Positions 7,442 to 15,973 of a stretch of DNA of 41,876 bases are shown here, one piece after another. Origin of the DNA: Nannocystis exedens (GTDB lineage Bacteria; Myxococcota_A; Polyangia; Polyangiales; Polyangiaceae); NCBI GenBank assembly GCA_945861885.1, contig CAMAVR010000029.1, positions 1-41,876 of the forward strand, given 5' to 3'. Made by a program: the position numbers and the translations under genes. How positions within the stretch are numbered: the stretch's first letter is position 1; each line of letters starts with the position of its first letter. The notes under the pieces are model-generated. The model had not been told where the DNA came from. It saw nothing but the letters and a program-made list of their open reading frames with translations, and made no database searches.

Positions 7442-8557
7442 ATGCCTTCACACACATCGACCGCCGATACTTCGGAGCTCCTCAGCGCCGCCCTCGAGCG
7501 CGCCCTATTGGTCGAATTGCTCGCTGAGTGGCGGAATGTTAATGAGTCTTATTTTCGTTCGGCGCTTCGACCGCCCTCGTTCACGCTTGGCGATGCTTCT
7601 TCTCGATTGGGGCTTTGGTTTGCTCCTACTCGTACTATTGAGATTTCGCGTTCGCTTGTTTTGACTCAATCTTGGCGTGTTGTTGTTGAGATTCTTAAGC
7701 ATGAGATGGCTCATCAATTTGTTGATGAGCAGCTTGGCGTCTCGGACGAAACCGCTCATGGGGCTTCTTTTCAGCGTGTTTGCCATCAGCTTGGGATTGA
7801 TGCTGCTGCGGCTGGGCTCGGCTCGTTTGCTGGTGATGTTTCAAAGCCTGACCTTCCTGCCCAAAAGTTGATTCGTCGCGTTGCCGACCTTCTTGCACTC
7901 GCCGCTAGCTCGAACTTGCATGAGGCCGAAGCGGCTATGGCTGCGGCTCAAAAACTGATGTTGAAGTACAACATTGATTTGACTGCGGCTCGCTCGCAGA
8001 TTCGTTTTGGTACTCGGCATCTTGGCCCGCCCACTTCTCGCAAATCGGAGAGCGACCGATGGGTCGCTACGATTCTTGGGCAGCACTTTTTTGTCGATAC
8101 GCTTTGGGTGCCGGTCTACCTGCCTATGCTTGGCAAGCGGGCCAGCGTTCTTGAAATTTGCGGGAGCGAAGGGGCTATTGAAATAGCCGAATATGTGCAC
8201 GATTTTTTGCACAAAACGGCCGAGCATTTGTGGGCACAACATCGGCGTGATGCGAAAGTTTCTGGCAACCGCGATCGTCGCGTGTACCTCGCCGGAGTGA
8301 TGGCGGGGTTTTATGAAAAGCTTAACGAGAGCACCAAAGCTCATAAAGAGGCTGGCCTCGTTTGGGTCGCCAACCCCGAGCAGGCGAGCTATTTCAAACG
8401 GAGACACCCGTACACCCGGACGATCAAACGCCAAGGGGTCCGCCGGAGCAACGCTTTTGCTCACGGAAAAGCGGCCGGACGTAACATCGTGCTACATCGA
8501 GGGGTGCGCGGCGCTACCGAGTCGCGAGGGCTCGCGCTCCCCCGCGGGTCGAAGTAA
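7442..8557 (+). CDS. SprT-like zinc metalloprotease domain plus DUF2786 protein
   Basis: From the ATG at 7442 (MPSHTSTADTSE) the protein has 371 residues. The open frame reaches back to the tmRNA gene, but the upstream part would overlap the ssrA promoter and leader and looks non-coding. The N-terminal domain resembles SprT: TRTIEISRSL precedes HEMAHQF (HExxH near residues 87-91), a zinc protease motif. A DUF2786 segment follows near residues 140-180 (KLIRRVADLLALA, LMLKYNID). The C-terminus is basic (FKRRHPYTRTIKRQG), suggesting nucleic-acid contact. SprT relatives act on DNA-protein crosslinks in eukaryotes; the role here is unknown. The first few hundred bases are noticeably T-rich at third codon positions. 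Confidence 0.75.
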   Translation: MPSHTSTADTSELLSAALERALLVELLAEWRNVNESYFRSALRPPSFTLGDASSRLGLWFAPTRTIEISRSLVLTQSWRVVVEILKHEMAHQFVDEQLGVSDETAHGASFQRVCHQLGIDAAAAGLGSFAGDVSKPDLPAQKLIRRVADLLALAASSNLHEAEAAMAAAQKLMLKYNIDLTAARSQIRFGTRHLGPPTSRKSESDRWVATILGQHFFVDTLWVPVYLPMLGKRASVLEICGSEGAIEIAEYVHDFLHKTAEHLWAQHRRDAKVSGNRDRRVYLAGVMAGFYEKLNESTKAHKEAGLVWVANPEQASYFKRRHPYTRTIKRQGVRRSNAFAHGKAAGRNIVLHRGVRGATESRGLALPRGSK

Positions 8558-8614
8558 TAAAGTGGCGATCCACCGCGAACCGTCAACTGTCACAGCCTCA
8601 ACGAAAGACATCAA

Positions 8615-10702
8615 ATGACTCGTCGTTTAGCCTTAATCCCGCCAACTGTTCTCGCCGCTTCATGCGTCGCGCTCTTCGCCTCTGTCGCCACGGCCGACGA
8701 GGGTATGTGGCCGTTCAACATGATCCCAAAAGCGAAAATTAGCTCGACGCACAAAGTGGAGCTTAGCGATGACTGGCTTGGCCATGTTCAGCGATCGAGC
8801 GTCCGCTTCAACAACGGCGGTTCCGGCTCGTTCGTCTCGTCAAACGGCCTCGTCCTGTCGAATCATCACGTCGCATCGAACTGCATCGCAAAGATAACGA
8901 CGCCCGAACACGACTATTTGAATGACGGCTATTTGGCCGCCACCCCGGCAGACGAGATTAAGTGCCCCGACCTCGAGCTGAACCAACTCGTCGCAACATC
9001 TGATGTCACAGAGCGCGTAATCGCAGCGCGCCAAGGGGCCGCCGACGATGCCGCCGCCAACACCGCAGTCAAAGCGGCGATGAGCGCAATCGAGAGCGAA
9101 TGCACTGAAAAAACAGGCCTGCGATGCGATGTCGTTACGCTCTACGCCGGCGGGAAATACAATCTTTACACCTACAAAAAGTATACCGACGTCCGCCTCG
9201 TCTTCGCCCCAGAAGGAACGATGGCGTTTTTCGGCGGCGATCCTGACAACTTCACTTTCCCGCGATACGACCTCGATATGACGCTCGTTCGCGTCTACGG
9301 GAGCGACGGCAAGCCGCTAACACCGACCGACTATCTCACATGGAATGCGCGCGGTGCCCAAGAGAACGAAGTCGTATTTGTAAGCGGTCACCCAGGGTCG
9401 ACGGGGCGGATGGACACGATGGCGCAGCTCGAATTTTTGCGCGACGTCGGCTACCCGGCAGTTCTCGCGCGCCTCGCAGCCGAGCGCAAAGAGCTGATCG
9501 CTTTCGCAAAAACGGGGACGGAAGCAGCGCGCCAAACGCGATCGCCTCTGTTCGGGATCGACAATTCGATCAAAGCGCTCACCGGCTTTCAAAAAGGGCT
9601 GAAAGACAAGTCGCTCATGGCCAAGCGCGGGCACGACGAGTCATCGCTCCGAGCGTCGATCGCAGCCAATGCCGAGCTGCGCGACAAATACGAGCATCTG
9701 TTTGACAACATCGCGAAGGCGCAAGCCGCCAACAAGCGGATTCACGCGCGCTACGTTGCACTTGAAGGCGGGGCCCGTGGGCAGCTCTTTCACATTGCAC
9801 GCGACCTCGTCCGTCTTCCAAGAGAGCTAGCTGTCGACAACTCGAAGCGTCTCCGGGAGTACCGCGCGTCGGCGCTTGAATCGCTCTATTTCTCGCTCGA
9901 TTCGAGCGCGCCAATTTACGGCGGAGTCGAAGTAGCAGCGCTGAAAACATGGCTAACGCAACTTCAAACCAAGCTCGGCAAAAACGATCCATTGGTAAAA
10001 AAAGTGCTCGCCGGGAAGACACCCGAGGCGCGCGCAAGAGAGCTCGTGGCAGGGACACGCATTAGCGATGTGTTCGCACGCAAAACGCTGCGCGCTGCGG
10101 GTGCCGAAGCGATCGCGCAGTCGACCGATCAGATGATCGCGCTTCAGCGAACACTCGATGATGAAGCGCGCGCAATTCGTAAGCAGTACGAAGACGAAGT
10201 CGAAGGGCCGATGCGCGACTACGGCGAGAAGATCGCCAAAGCCGTGTTCGCGGCATACGGCTCCAATGTCGCCCCCGATGCGACGTTCACGCTGCGCCTC
10301 TCAATCGGAAAAGCGACCGGCTACACGGAGGGGAAGAAGGCGATCCCGTGGGCAACCAATTTCGGTGGGATGTACCGTCACGCGACCGGCACAGAGCCGT
10401 ACAAGCTGACGCCACGATGGCTCGCCGCGAAAGATAAGCTCACGCTCGATACCCCGTTCAACTTCGTGTCGACAAACGACATCATCGGCGGCAACAGCGG
10501 GAGCCCCGTCGTCAACGCCAAAGGTGAGATTGTTGGTCTCATTTTTGACGGTAATTTATCGAGCCTGCCAAACCGATTCGTATACGATGAGCAGACGGCT
10601 CGAGCCGTTAGCGTTCATACTGCCGGTATGACCGAAGCGCTGCTCAAAGTTTACGGCGCAACAGCGATCGTCGACGAACTGACAGGTTCTACAAAGCCAT
10701 GA
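8615..10702 (+). CDS. S46 family dipeptidyl-peptidase (DPP7/DPP11-like)
   Basis: A 695-residue protein with an N-terminal secretion signal ending near ASVATADEG. The S46 signatures are present: GLVLSNHHVASNC with the catalytic His near residues 84-85, FFGGDPDNFTFPRYDLDM with the catalytic Asp, and IIGGNSGSPVVN with the nucleophile Ser near residue 628. The length matches the family. These serine peptidases are exported and release dipeptides from the N-termini of peptides. Whether this one prefers acidic (DPP11) or hydrophobic (DPP7) residues cannot be decided by eye. A lipoprotein gene is coupled downstream by an ATGA overlap. The released dipeptides could be taken up by the POT transporter encoded about 9 kb away, though that link is speculative. 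Confidence 0.93.
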   Translation: MTRRLALIPPTVLAASCVALFASVATADEGMWPFNMIPKAKISSTHKVELSDDWLGHVQRSSVRFNNGGSGSFVSSNGLVLSNHHVASNCIAKITTPEHDYLNDGYLAATPADEIKCPDLELNQLVATSDVTERVIAARQGAADDAAANTAVKAAMSAIESECTEKTGLRCDVVTLYAGGKYNLYTYKKYTDVRLVFAPEGTMAFFGGDPDNFTFPRYDLDMTLVRVYGSDGKPLTPTDYLTWNARGAQENEVVFVSGHPGSTGRMDTMAQLEFLRDVGYPAVLARLAAERKELIAFAKTGTEAARQTRSPLFGIDNSIKALTGFQKGLKDKSLMAKRGHDESSLRASIAANAELRDKYEHLFDNIAKAQAANKRIHARYVALEGGARGQLFHIARDLVRLPRELAVDNSKRLREYRASALESLYFSLDSSAPIYGGVEVAALKTWLTQLQTKLGKNDPLVKKVLAGKTPEARARELVAGTRISDVFARKTLRAAGAEAIAQSTDQMIALQRTLDDEARAIRKQYEDEVEGPMRDYGEKIAKAVFAAYGSNVAPDATFTLRLSIGKATGYTEGKKAIPWATNFGGMYRHATGTEPYKLTPRWLAAKDKLTLDTPFNFVSTNDIIGGNSGSPVVNAKGEIVGLIFDGNLSSLPNRFVYDEQTARAVSVHTAGMTEALLKVYGATAIVDELTGSTKP

Positions 10703-11457
10703 CGAACTCCCCTGCTCTGCCGCTATTATTTGCAGTCGTGTTGATCACAATGGCCACCGCCTGTGACCAATACGACACTCCTGAAGCGGTCGGGTCGGGG
10801 GATGGGAGCCGTGTGATGGGAGATGGAGGGAAACGCATCCCCATCACACCGCGTTTCGAAGCAAAGTTAGACGCGACCGAGCCCTCTGGGGACGCAGGCG
10901 ATGCGAGCAAGCCAAAGACACCCGCGACACCGCGCGCCGAAGAGTGGCATCAAGCGCCTGAACATGAGTTTTTTCCAGGCTTCGTCGGCATTGAGGCTCT
11001 CAAAAAGACGCAAGCGGAACACCTCAGGCTACTCAAGTCGATCGCCGATCGCGGCGACTGGGACTACATCAGCGCCCATCGACCGCACCCGCCCACCGGA
11101 TTCGACGGCGGGTTCGATTGGTGGATGTTTCCGATCGATCGGACGAGCAGCTATGGGCAGGCATATGCGGTCGGGTCGCGCGAAATTGCCGCTTTAAAAA
11201 AAGATGCGGCATTTATGAAAAGCTATCGAGACGGAGTAATTCTCGTCGCCAAATCGTGGGGGTGGGATTTAGAGCACAACAAAGACATCACCAATGCCAA
11301 ACAGCGATGGGTTGGCTACGACGTGCGGCTTGCGAAGTTGCTCCATTCGATACGACTGTTCGGCCAAAAAGATCTTTTCGACCGACTCTTAGTGTTCATC
11401 AGGGAGCACAAGGTCCAGTTAGAACCAAAGTACCAGAAGTACCTGCAGCCTCTTTAA
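10699..11457 (+). CDS. Hypothetical lipoprotein coupled to the S46 peptidase
   Basis: The start codon overlaps the stop of the S46 gene (ATGA), implying translational coupling. A lipoprotein signal ends in MATAC, and a low-complexity linker of about 70 residues follows. The C-terminal domain of about 150 residues carries WWMFPIDRTSSYGQAYAVG and WVGYDVRLAKLLHSIRLF. I do not recognise the fold. The DNA of the linker contains a perfect 10-bp inverted repeat (10811-10820 with 10840-10849), so part of the linker may derive from an inserted palindromic element. Being co-expressed with a secreted peptidase, it may act on or be affected by it; that is inference. Confidence 0.7.
   Translation: MTNSPALPLLFAVVLITMATACDQYDTPEAVGSGDGSRVMGDGGKRIPITPRFEAKLDATEPSGDAGDASKPKTPATPRAEEWHQAPEHEFFPGFVGIEALKKTQAEHLRLLKSIADRGDWDYISAHRPHPPTGFDGGFDWWMFPIDRTSSYGQAYAVGSREIAALKKDAAFMKSYRDGVILVAKSWGWDLEHNKDITNAKQRWVGYDVRLAKLLHSIRLFGQKDLFDRLLVFIREHKVQLEPKYQKYLQPL
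10811..10849. repeat. Palindromic element inside a lipoprotein linker
   Basis: GTGTGATGGG (10811-10820) and CCCATCACAC (10840-10849) are perfect reverse complements flanking a 19-base purine-rich loop. It lies within coding sequence for a low-complexity linker (GSRVMGDGGKRIPITP) and keeps the reading frame. Confidence 0.7.
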
Positions 11458-11472
11458 GCGAGCGAGAAGAGG

Positions 11473-11507
11473 CCGGGCACGTTTACGGGCACGGGCACGT
11501 TTACGGG
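11473..11507 (+). repeat. Hexamer-phased intergenic repeat, copy 3
   Basis: CC followed by the hexamers A-B-A-A-B (A = GGGCAC, B = GTTTAC) and GGG. It lies between the convergent stop codons of the lipoprotein (11457) and the NtrC-type regulator (11532), a typical site for an intergenic repeat. Confidence 0.9.
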
Positions 11508-11531
11508 TCAGAGCAGTGCAGACTATTTTCG

Positions 11532-13040
11532 CTAGGCTGTTTTCTCGCGCCGTCGCCTTACAATTCTTCTGAAGTTTGAGCGATCGAGCCCGGCTTGGCG
11601 CGCTGCTTCCGACACATTCCCTTCGGCGCGTCTCAGCACTTCCACCGTATACGCTTCGTCAAAAGTTTCGATGCAGCGGCGCTTCGCCTCTGCGTACGGG
11701 AAATCGGCGACCTGCACGGCGATTTGGACGGAGCCTGACGCTGGCTCTTCGCGCATACGCGTCGATCGCGACGGATCTTCGTTGGCTGCGCGAATGAACG
11801 GCAAATCTTGCGGGTTTATCGCCTCGCTCGGCGAGAGGACGAATGCGTGTTCGAGTGCATGCTCGAGTTCGCGCACGTTCCCCGGCCACGAATACTCGCG
11901 GAGGGCGCGCATCGCTTCGGCAGTTACGCGTTTTGGATCACGCTGCATTCGACGCGCTAGCTTTTGAAGAAAATGGCCGGTCAAATGCACGATGTCGTCG
12001 GCCCGGTCGCGCAGCGGCGGAAGCGATATCGCGATGACGTTGAGCCGATAAAAGAGGTCAACACGAAATGTCCCCGCTGCAATTTTCGAATTCAGGTCGA
12101 CGTTCGTGGCAGCGATCACACGGACATCGACAATCTTTGTCTCGTCGGAGCCTACCCGTTTGACTTCACCGTCTTGCAAAACGCGAAGCAGCTTTACTTG
12201 CGCGGCAAGCGGTAGATCGCCCACTTCGTCGAGCAAAACGGTTCCGCCGTTCGCCGCTTCGAACAGCCCCGCGCGACTTGCTTGCGCGCCGGTGAATGCC
12301 CCGCGCACGTGGCCAAACAGCTCGCTCTCGACCAAGTCTCTTGGAATCGCGGCACAATTGACCGTCACGAACGGCGCTTCGGCGCGTTGCGAGCGCTGAT
12401 GAATCGCGCGCGCCACCAACTCTTTGCCGGTCCCGCTCTCGCCCAATAGTAAAACGGTCGAGCGCGTGGCGGCGACGCCGTCGATAAGGCGATAGACCGC
12501 CTCCATTCGAGCCGACGTTCCGACAAGATCACCAAACTTTTCTTGCGTAGGACGTTTTTCGTCAAGCTGATTTGCCCGCTCAAGGAGCCGCTTGTGTTCG
12601 GCCGCTTTGGTGACGGCGAGAACAATCGCTTCATTTGAATCGAACGGTTTCGTCAAAAAATGATGCGCTCCGGCTTTTAGCGCCGCAACCGCCACGTCGA
12701 CATCGGCAAATGCCGTCATCATCACAACTTCGATCGGGAGCGACGCCTCTTTTACGCGCCGTAAAAACTCGAGACCGCCCATTCGCGGCATTCGCAAATC
12801 GACGAGCGCGACATCAAAACGAGACGGCCCTACCATCGTCAACGCCTCGACACCGTCGGCGGCCGTCGATACGAGAAACCCGCGCGACTTCAACACGCGC
12901 GCAAGCGCGCTTCGCAACACTTCATCGTCATCGATAACGAGAGCACGAAGCGGCTCGTCTGCAAGGGCTGGCGCCGCCGCGATGATCGCGCGCCCGGCCA
13001 GGCCACCCTCATTCGCTGATCTCCCCTCGCTCACCGTCAA
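11532..13040 (-). CDS. Sigma-54-dependent response regulator, NtrC family
   Basis: Three domains are visible. A receiver domain (about 31-150) has IDDDE and the phospho-acceptor Asp81 in VALVDLRMP, plus the conserved Lys131. The AAA+ sigma-54 activator domain (about 170-400) has Walker A GESGTGKE (200-207), the sigma-54-contacting GAFTGA loop (247-252) and Walker B GGTVLLDE. The C-terminal Fis-type helix-turn-helix is in NVSEAARQAGLDRSNFRR. A sensor kinase would phosphorylate it; none is nearby, so it is an orphan here. The start is uncertain: 13040 is a TTG and 13034 a GTG, neither with a clear ribosome site. The target genes are unknown. Confidence 0.95.
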   Translation of the reverse strand: MTVSEGRSANEGGLAGRAIIAAAPALADEPLRALVIDDDEVLRSALARVLKSRGFLVSTAADGVEALTMVGPSRFDVALVDLRMPRMGGLEFLRRVKEASLPIEVVMMTAFADVDVAVAALKAGAHHFLTKPFDSNEAIVLAVTKAAEHKRLLERANQLDEKRPTQEKFGDLVGTSARMEAVYRLIDGVAATRSTVLLLGESGTGKELVARAIHQRSQRAEAPFVTVNCAAIPRDLVESELFGHVRGAFTGAQASRAGLFEAANGGTVLLDEVGDLPLAAQVKLLRVLQDGEVKRVGSDETKIVDVRVIAATNVDLNSKIAAGTFRVDLFYRLNVIAISLPPLRDRADDIVHLTGHFLQKLARRMQRDPKRVTAEAMRALREYSWPGNVRELEHALEHAFVLSPSEAINPQDLPFIRAANEDPSRSTRMREEPASGSVQIAVQVADFPYAEAKRRCIETFDEAYTVEVLRRAEGNVSEAARQAGLDRSNFRRIVRRRREKTA

Positions 13041-13291
13041 ATTGTTACAGACAACGCTAAATTTTGCGAGTTCTTGCAGATAAAAACCGGCGGCGCGCGT
13101 GGCACATCACGACTTGTAAGCCGCCACACCGATGGCACCCCACGTTGGCATCTGTGGGACGCGAGAAAAATGCGCCATGAAGGTAACGCGATTTGCCATA
13201 AAATCGACATGCGCGAACAGATTTTCAGCCTCACGAAATGGCCTCCGTAGATACGCCGCGCTACACGGCCATGGTCATACAGGAGACCACG
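13041..13291. other. Intergenic region between divergent regulator and lipoprotein genes
   Basis: About 250 bases without a supported gene between the divergent NtrC-type regulator and the lipoprotein at 13292. It should hold both promoters. I see no convincing sigma-54 box and no structured RNA. Confidence 0.4.
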
Positions 13292-13294
13292 TTG
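13281..13294 (+). promoter_or_regulatory. Ribosome binding site deciding a TTG start
   Basis: AGGAG at 13281-13285 lies six bases before a TTG at 13292-13294. That TTG opens a lipoprotein signal peptide of normal length, whereas the in-frame ATGs at 13238 and 13271 have no such site and would add a non-signal extension. Confidence 0.7.
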
Positions 13295-14851
13295 AAGCCT
13301 TTCTTACTTGCTGCCGTATCGCTCGCGATGTTCGGGTGCGCCGACGCTGCGACATCCACCCGCCCGGATACCGCTAGGATGGCGTTTCGTATGCACAGCG
13401 ACGGAACGAGCGACGATGGTGGCGCCGGGCCGATTCATGACGACACGAGCGACGACGGTGGCGCCGGGCCGATTCATGACGACACGAGCGACGATGGTGG
13501 CGCCGGGCCGATTCATGACGACACGAGCGACGACGGTGGCGCTGGCTATTTTTTTGCGACGGAGTTGCCGAGGATCGCCTTGCCGCAACCAGGAATTTTG
13601 TCTCGCCTTTCGGATATGTGGACACAATGGCGCGCAGCACGTGCCGCCCGACAAGACGCCAACTCTGTCCCTGCGTCGCCGAGCCGAAGCACTGTGAGTT
13701 TTATCGAACTTGACGCGGATGGCGGTGTCCAAAGCCTTACCGATCAATTATCCGACGAGTCATCGATTGGCGGTGCCGCGCCGTTTCGCCGGGGCATTCG
13801 GTCGGCGTCCGCGCCGCCTAGAGTCGTCACTATTACTCCGGAAGCCGAGGCTCTTGCCGCTTGGTTTGTGACTTTTTTTGGCCCGCAAAATCAATTTACG
13901 CCGGCCGAACTTGCGACGACCACAGAAATTGTGAGTCGGATCGATGCGGCGACGTTTCGTACAATTGTCTGCCATATGTCGAGTCCGAGGGCGAGCGTTC
14001 GGCAGCGCGTAAATACGCTCACGACGCAGTTTACGCGCCTGATTCTTGATACAGCCGACTTCACCAGGACCGATCACATTTTTCTTTTCGATCGCTCCAC
14101 GGAACTCGTTGCCGGTTATATCAACACGCAATTTATCGACGACAACTTGATCGACATCGACATCGACGGCGCACCGAACAGCGACCCGATCGCCCCGCGG
14201 CGCTATGTATCGCCGCGGATCACCGAAAGCGACATTGGGCGAGCCAATCGCTTAGTCCCGCTGCTCACTCAATACCGAGCAGCCAGCGACGATATTCGTG
14301 AACGAGGACGGCGGTTAATCGAACAACTCACGGCGCTCGAACCCTCCGCTGCCGGCCTGCTGGACGATCGCTTCGTAGGCCTCGGGCTGCCTGTCGCACG
14401 ATTGACTGCGCTTGTTCCAATCAAGCACAGCTACCCGACGCCAGAACAGCCGGCCCCGTTTTTCATAACCTATCTTTACGGCGTCGATTTTGGGCACGGT
14501 ACGCGAGTAGGGAAAGTCTCGATCGATCTGAGCGATGTCGAGGCGATCACGCACGACCAAGCGAGTATACTTCTCAACCTCTTTGCCACGCTCAAAGCCT
14601 GCGTGCGGTTTGATGACACCGAGGCGCAAGCGATCGTTCGCTACCAAACTGAAGCCAAACGTTTGTTCGCGGCAATCCAGAGAGAACTCTTGATTGGCGA
14701 CGACGAAGCGACGGTCAGTCAAACCGCGTTCGTACAAGCGGCAACCCAGATCGACCGAGATACCGCGCGCTTTGGCATAATTAGCGAGGAGCTGTGGCTG
14801 AGGCAGTGCCATCCGGCGCCGTACGCGCTTCCGGCAATCACAGAAGAATAG
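13292..14851 (+). CDS. Hypothetical lipoprotein with 13-residue Asp/Gly tandem repeats
   Basis: I start it at the TTG at 13292, which has a good AGGAG site; this gives (M)KPFLLAAVSLAMFGC, a compact lipoprotein signal. After about 25 residues come three and a half copies of TSDDGGAGPIHDD, an acidic, flexible stalk encoded by 39-bp repeats. The rest, about 430 residues, is a mixed alpha/beta region with no motif I recognise (for example WFVTFFGPQNQF and YLYGVDFGHGTRVGKVSIDL). The last third is rich in charged helices. It is probably a surface or periplasmic lipoprotein whose domain is held off the membrane by the stalk. Convergent with mutY; the stop codons adjoin. Confidence 0.72.
   Translation: MKPFLLAAVSLAMFGCADAATSTRPDTARMAFRMHSDGTSDDGGAGPIHDDTSDDGGAGPIHDDTSDDGGAGPIHDDTSDDGGAGYFFATELPRIALPQPGILSRLSDMWTQWRAARAARQDANSVPASPSRSTVSFIELDADGGVQSLTDQLSDESSIGGAAPFRRGIRSASAPPRVVTITPEAEALAAWFVTFFGPQNQFTPAELATTTEIVSRIDAATFRTIVCHMSSPRASVRQRVNTLTTQFTRLILDTADFTRTDHIFLFDRSTELVAGYINTQFIDDNLIDIDIDGAPNSDPIAPRRYVSPRITESDIGRANRLVPLLTQYRAASDDIRERGRRLIEQLTALEPSAAGLLDDRFVGLGLPVARLTALVPIKHSYPTPEQPAPFFITYLYGVDFGHGTRVGKVSIDLSDVEAITHDQASILLNLFATLKACVRFDDTEAQAIVRYQTEAKRLFAAIQRELLIGDDEATVSQTAFVQAATQIDRDTARFGIISEELWLRQCHPAPYALPAITEE
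13406..13542 (+). repeat. 39-bp coding tandem repeat, 3.5 copies
   Basis: Units at 13406, 13445, 13484 and a partial one at 13523 encode TSDDGGAGPIHDD. The fourth codon alternates GAT, GAC, GAT, GAC along the array, so the array probably grew by duplication of a 78-bp pair rather than of single units. Confidence 0.93.
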
Positions 14852-15973
14852 TTAGCCAATCGGTGCGGCGTTTAAAACTTTTCGCGCGAACTTTGTCATC
14901 GGTCGCTCTGACAGCATGGCGGTATCGACCCACTCAAATCTGTCGTATTCAGTGCTATTTTTAGCGCCATTTTGCGTCGTCGCGCTCCGCTTTACGTCTT
15001 TGACAAGGCAGACATCTGCTTCAATCCGCCGATGCGACAAGATGTGCACGAACGAGCCGACATGCGCGCATCGCCCTTTTTTTAGCGTTAGCCCGGTCAT
15101 CGCCCCGAGCCTCGGCATCCCCTCTTCGGGACCATCGGCGTCGACCGATGGCGGCTCCCACAATCCGCCAAATAGCCCGTCGCGCACACGCCTCGCGAGC
15201 AGAACCGCGCCGCGCTCATCGGTCGCAACGAGTGCAACGCGGCGCCATCGCTTTGGCTTTGCTTTTGGTGCGAGACGCGGCAAGTCGCGCTCAATCCCTC
15301 GCCGGCGCCCTTCGCACACACTCTGCAGCGGGCAAATTCCACATTGGGGGCTCTGCGGCGTGCAGACTGTCGCGCCTAACTCCATCAGCGCTTGATTCCA
15401 ATCGCCAGGGCGCTCGGTTGGCACCATTGAATCGGCAATCGCCCAAATCTGCTGAAGCCCCGCCCCGCCGCGCATATCTTGCCCGATTGCGAACAGCCGC
15501 GACAACACGCGCACCACGTTTCCGTCGACAACCGACGCACGCACACCGTAAGCGATGCTCGCGATCGCCCCTGCCGTATATTGGCCGACACCGCTCAGCT
15601 TACGAAGCTCGCCTGGAGCTTCGGGGAATCGCCCGCCATGATCGGCGACCACCTGCTGCGCCGCCCCATGCAGCATCCTTGCGCGCCTATAATATCCGAG
15701 CCCGCTCCACATCGTCAGCACGCGATCGAGCGGCGCCTCAGCAAGCGACATCACCGTCGGAAATTCAGACAAAAATCGCAAATAATACGGGATAACCGTT
15801 TCGATGCGCGTCTGCTGGCACATCACTTCGCTCAGCCAAATAGCGTAGGCATCGCTAGTCTGCCGCCACGGCAAATCGCGCCGATGCTCGTCGTACCAAT
15901 CGAGCAGCGACGCGTGCACCGACGCAAAATCTCTCACGCTAGCTGGGGCGGCGGCAGACTTTCGAACTCTCAC
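14852..15973 (-). CDS. mutY: A/G-specific adenine glycosylase
   Basis: This base-excision enzyme removes adenine mispaired with 8-oxoguanine. The 373-residue protein has the catalytic Glu49 in WLSEVMCQQT, the helix-hairpin-helix LSGVGQYTAGAI, Asp150 in VVDGNVVRVLSR, and the Fe-S cluster cysteines C204, C211, C214 and C220 with the usual 6-2-5 spacing. A C-terminal MutT-like domain (from about 240) recognises 8-oxoG. The start is a GTG (15973-15971) overlapping the TGA of the E2 gene by four bases, so it is translated as the last gene of the keto-acid dehydrogenase operon, an unusual partner for a repair enzyme. Confidence 0.95.
   Translation of the reverse strand: MRVRKSAAAPASVRDFASVHASLLDWYDEHRRDLPWRQTSDAYAIWLSEVMCQQTRIETVIPYYLRFLSEFPTVMSLAEAPLDRVLTMWSGLGYYRRARMLHGAAQQVVADHGGRFPEAPGELRKLSGVGQYTAGAIASIAYGVRASVVDGNVVRVLSRLFAIGQDMRGGAGLQQIWAIADSMVPTERPGDWNQALMELGATVCTPQSPQCGICPLQSVCEGRRRGIERDLPRLAPKAKPKRWRRVALVATDERGAVLLARRVRDGLFGGLWEPPSVDADGPEEGMPRLGAMTGLTLKKGRCAHVGSFVHILSHRRIEADVCLVKDVKRSATTQNGAKNSTEYDRFEWVDTAMLSERPMTKFARKVLNAAPIG

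Noticed and set aside
7841..8464. A 207-residue frame opposite the SprT-like gene
   Set aside because: No domain is visible and the plus strand has clear protease and DUF2786 motifs.
13132..13148. Possible sigma-54 promoter (TGGCAC ... TTGGCA)
   Set aside because: The GG and GC elements are two bases too far apart for a sigma-54 site.
13406..13542. CRISPR-like array
   Set aside because: The 39-bp units abut without spacers and keep the reading frame of a lipoprotein.
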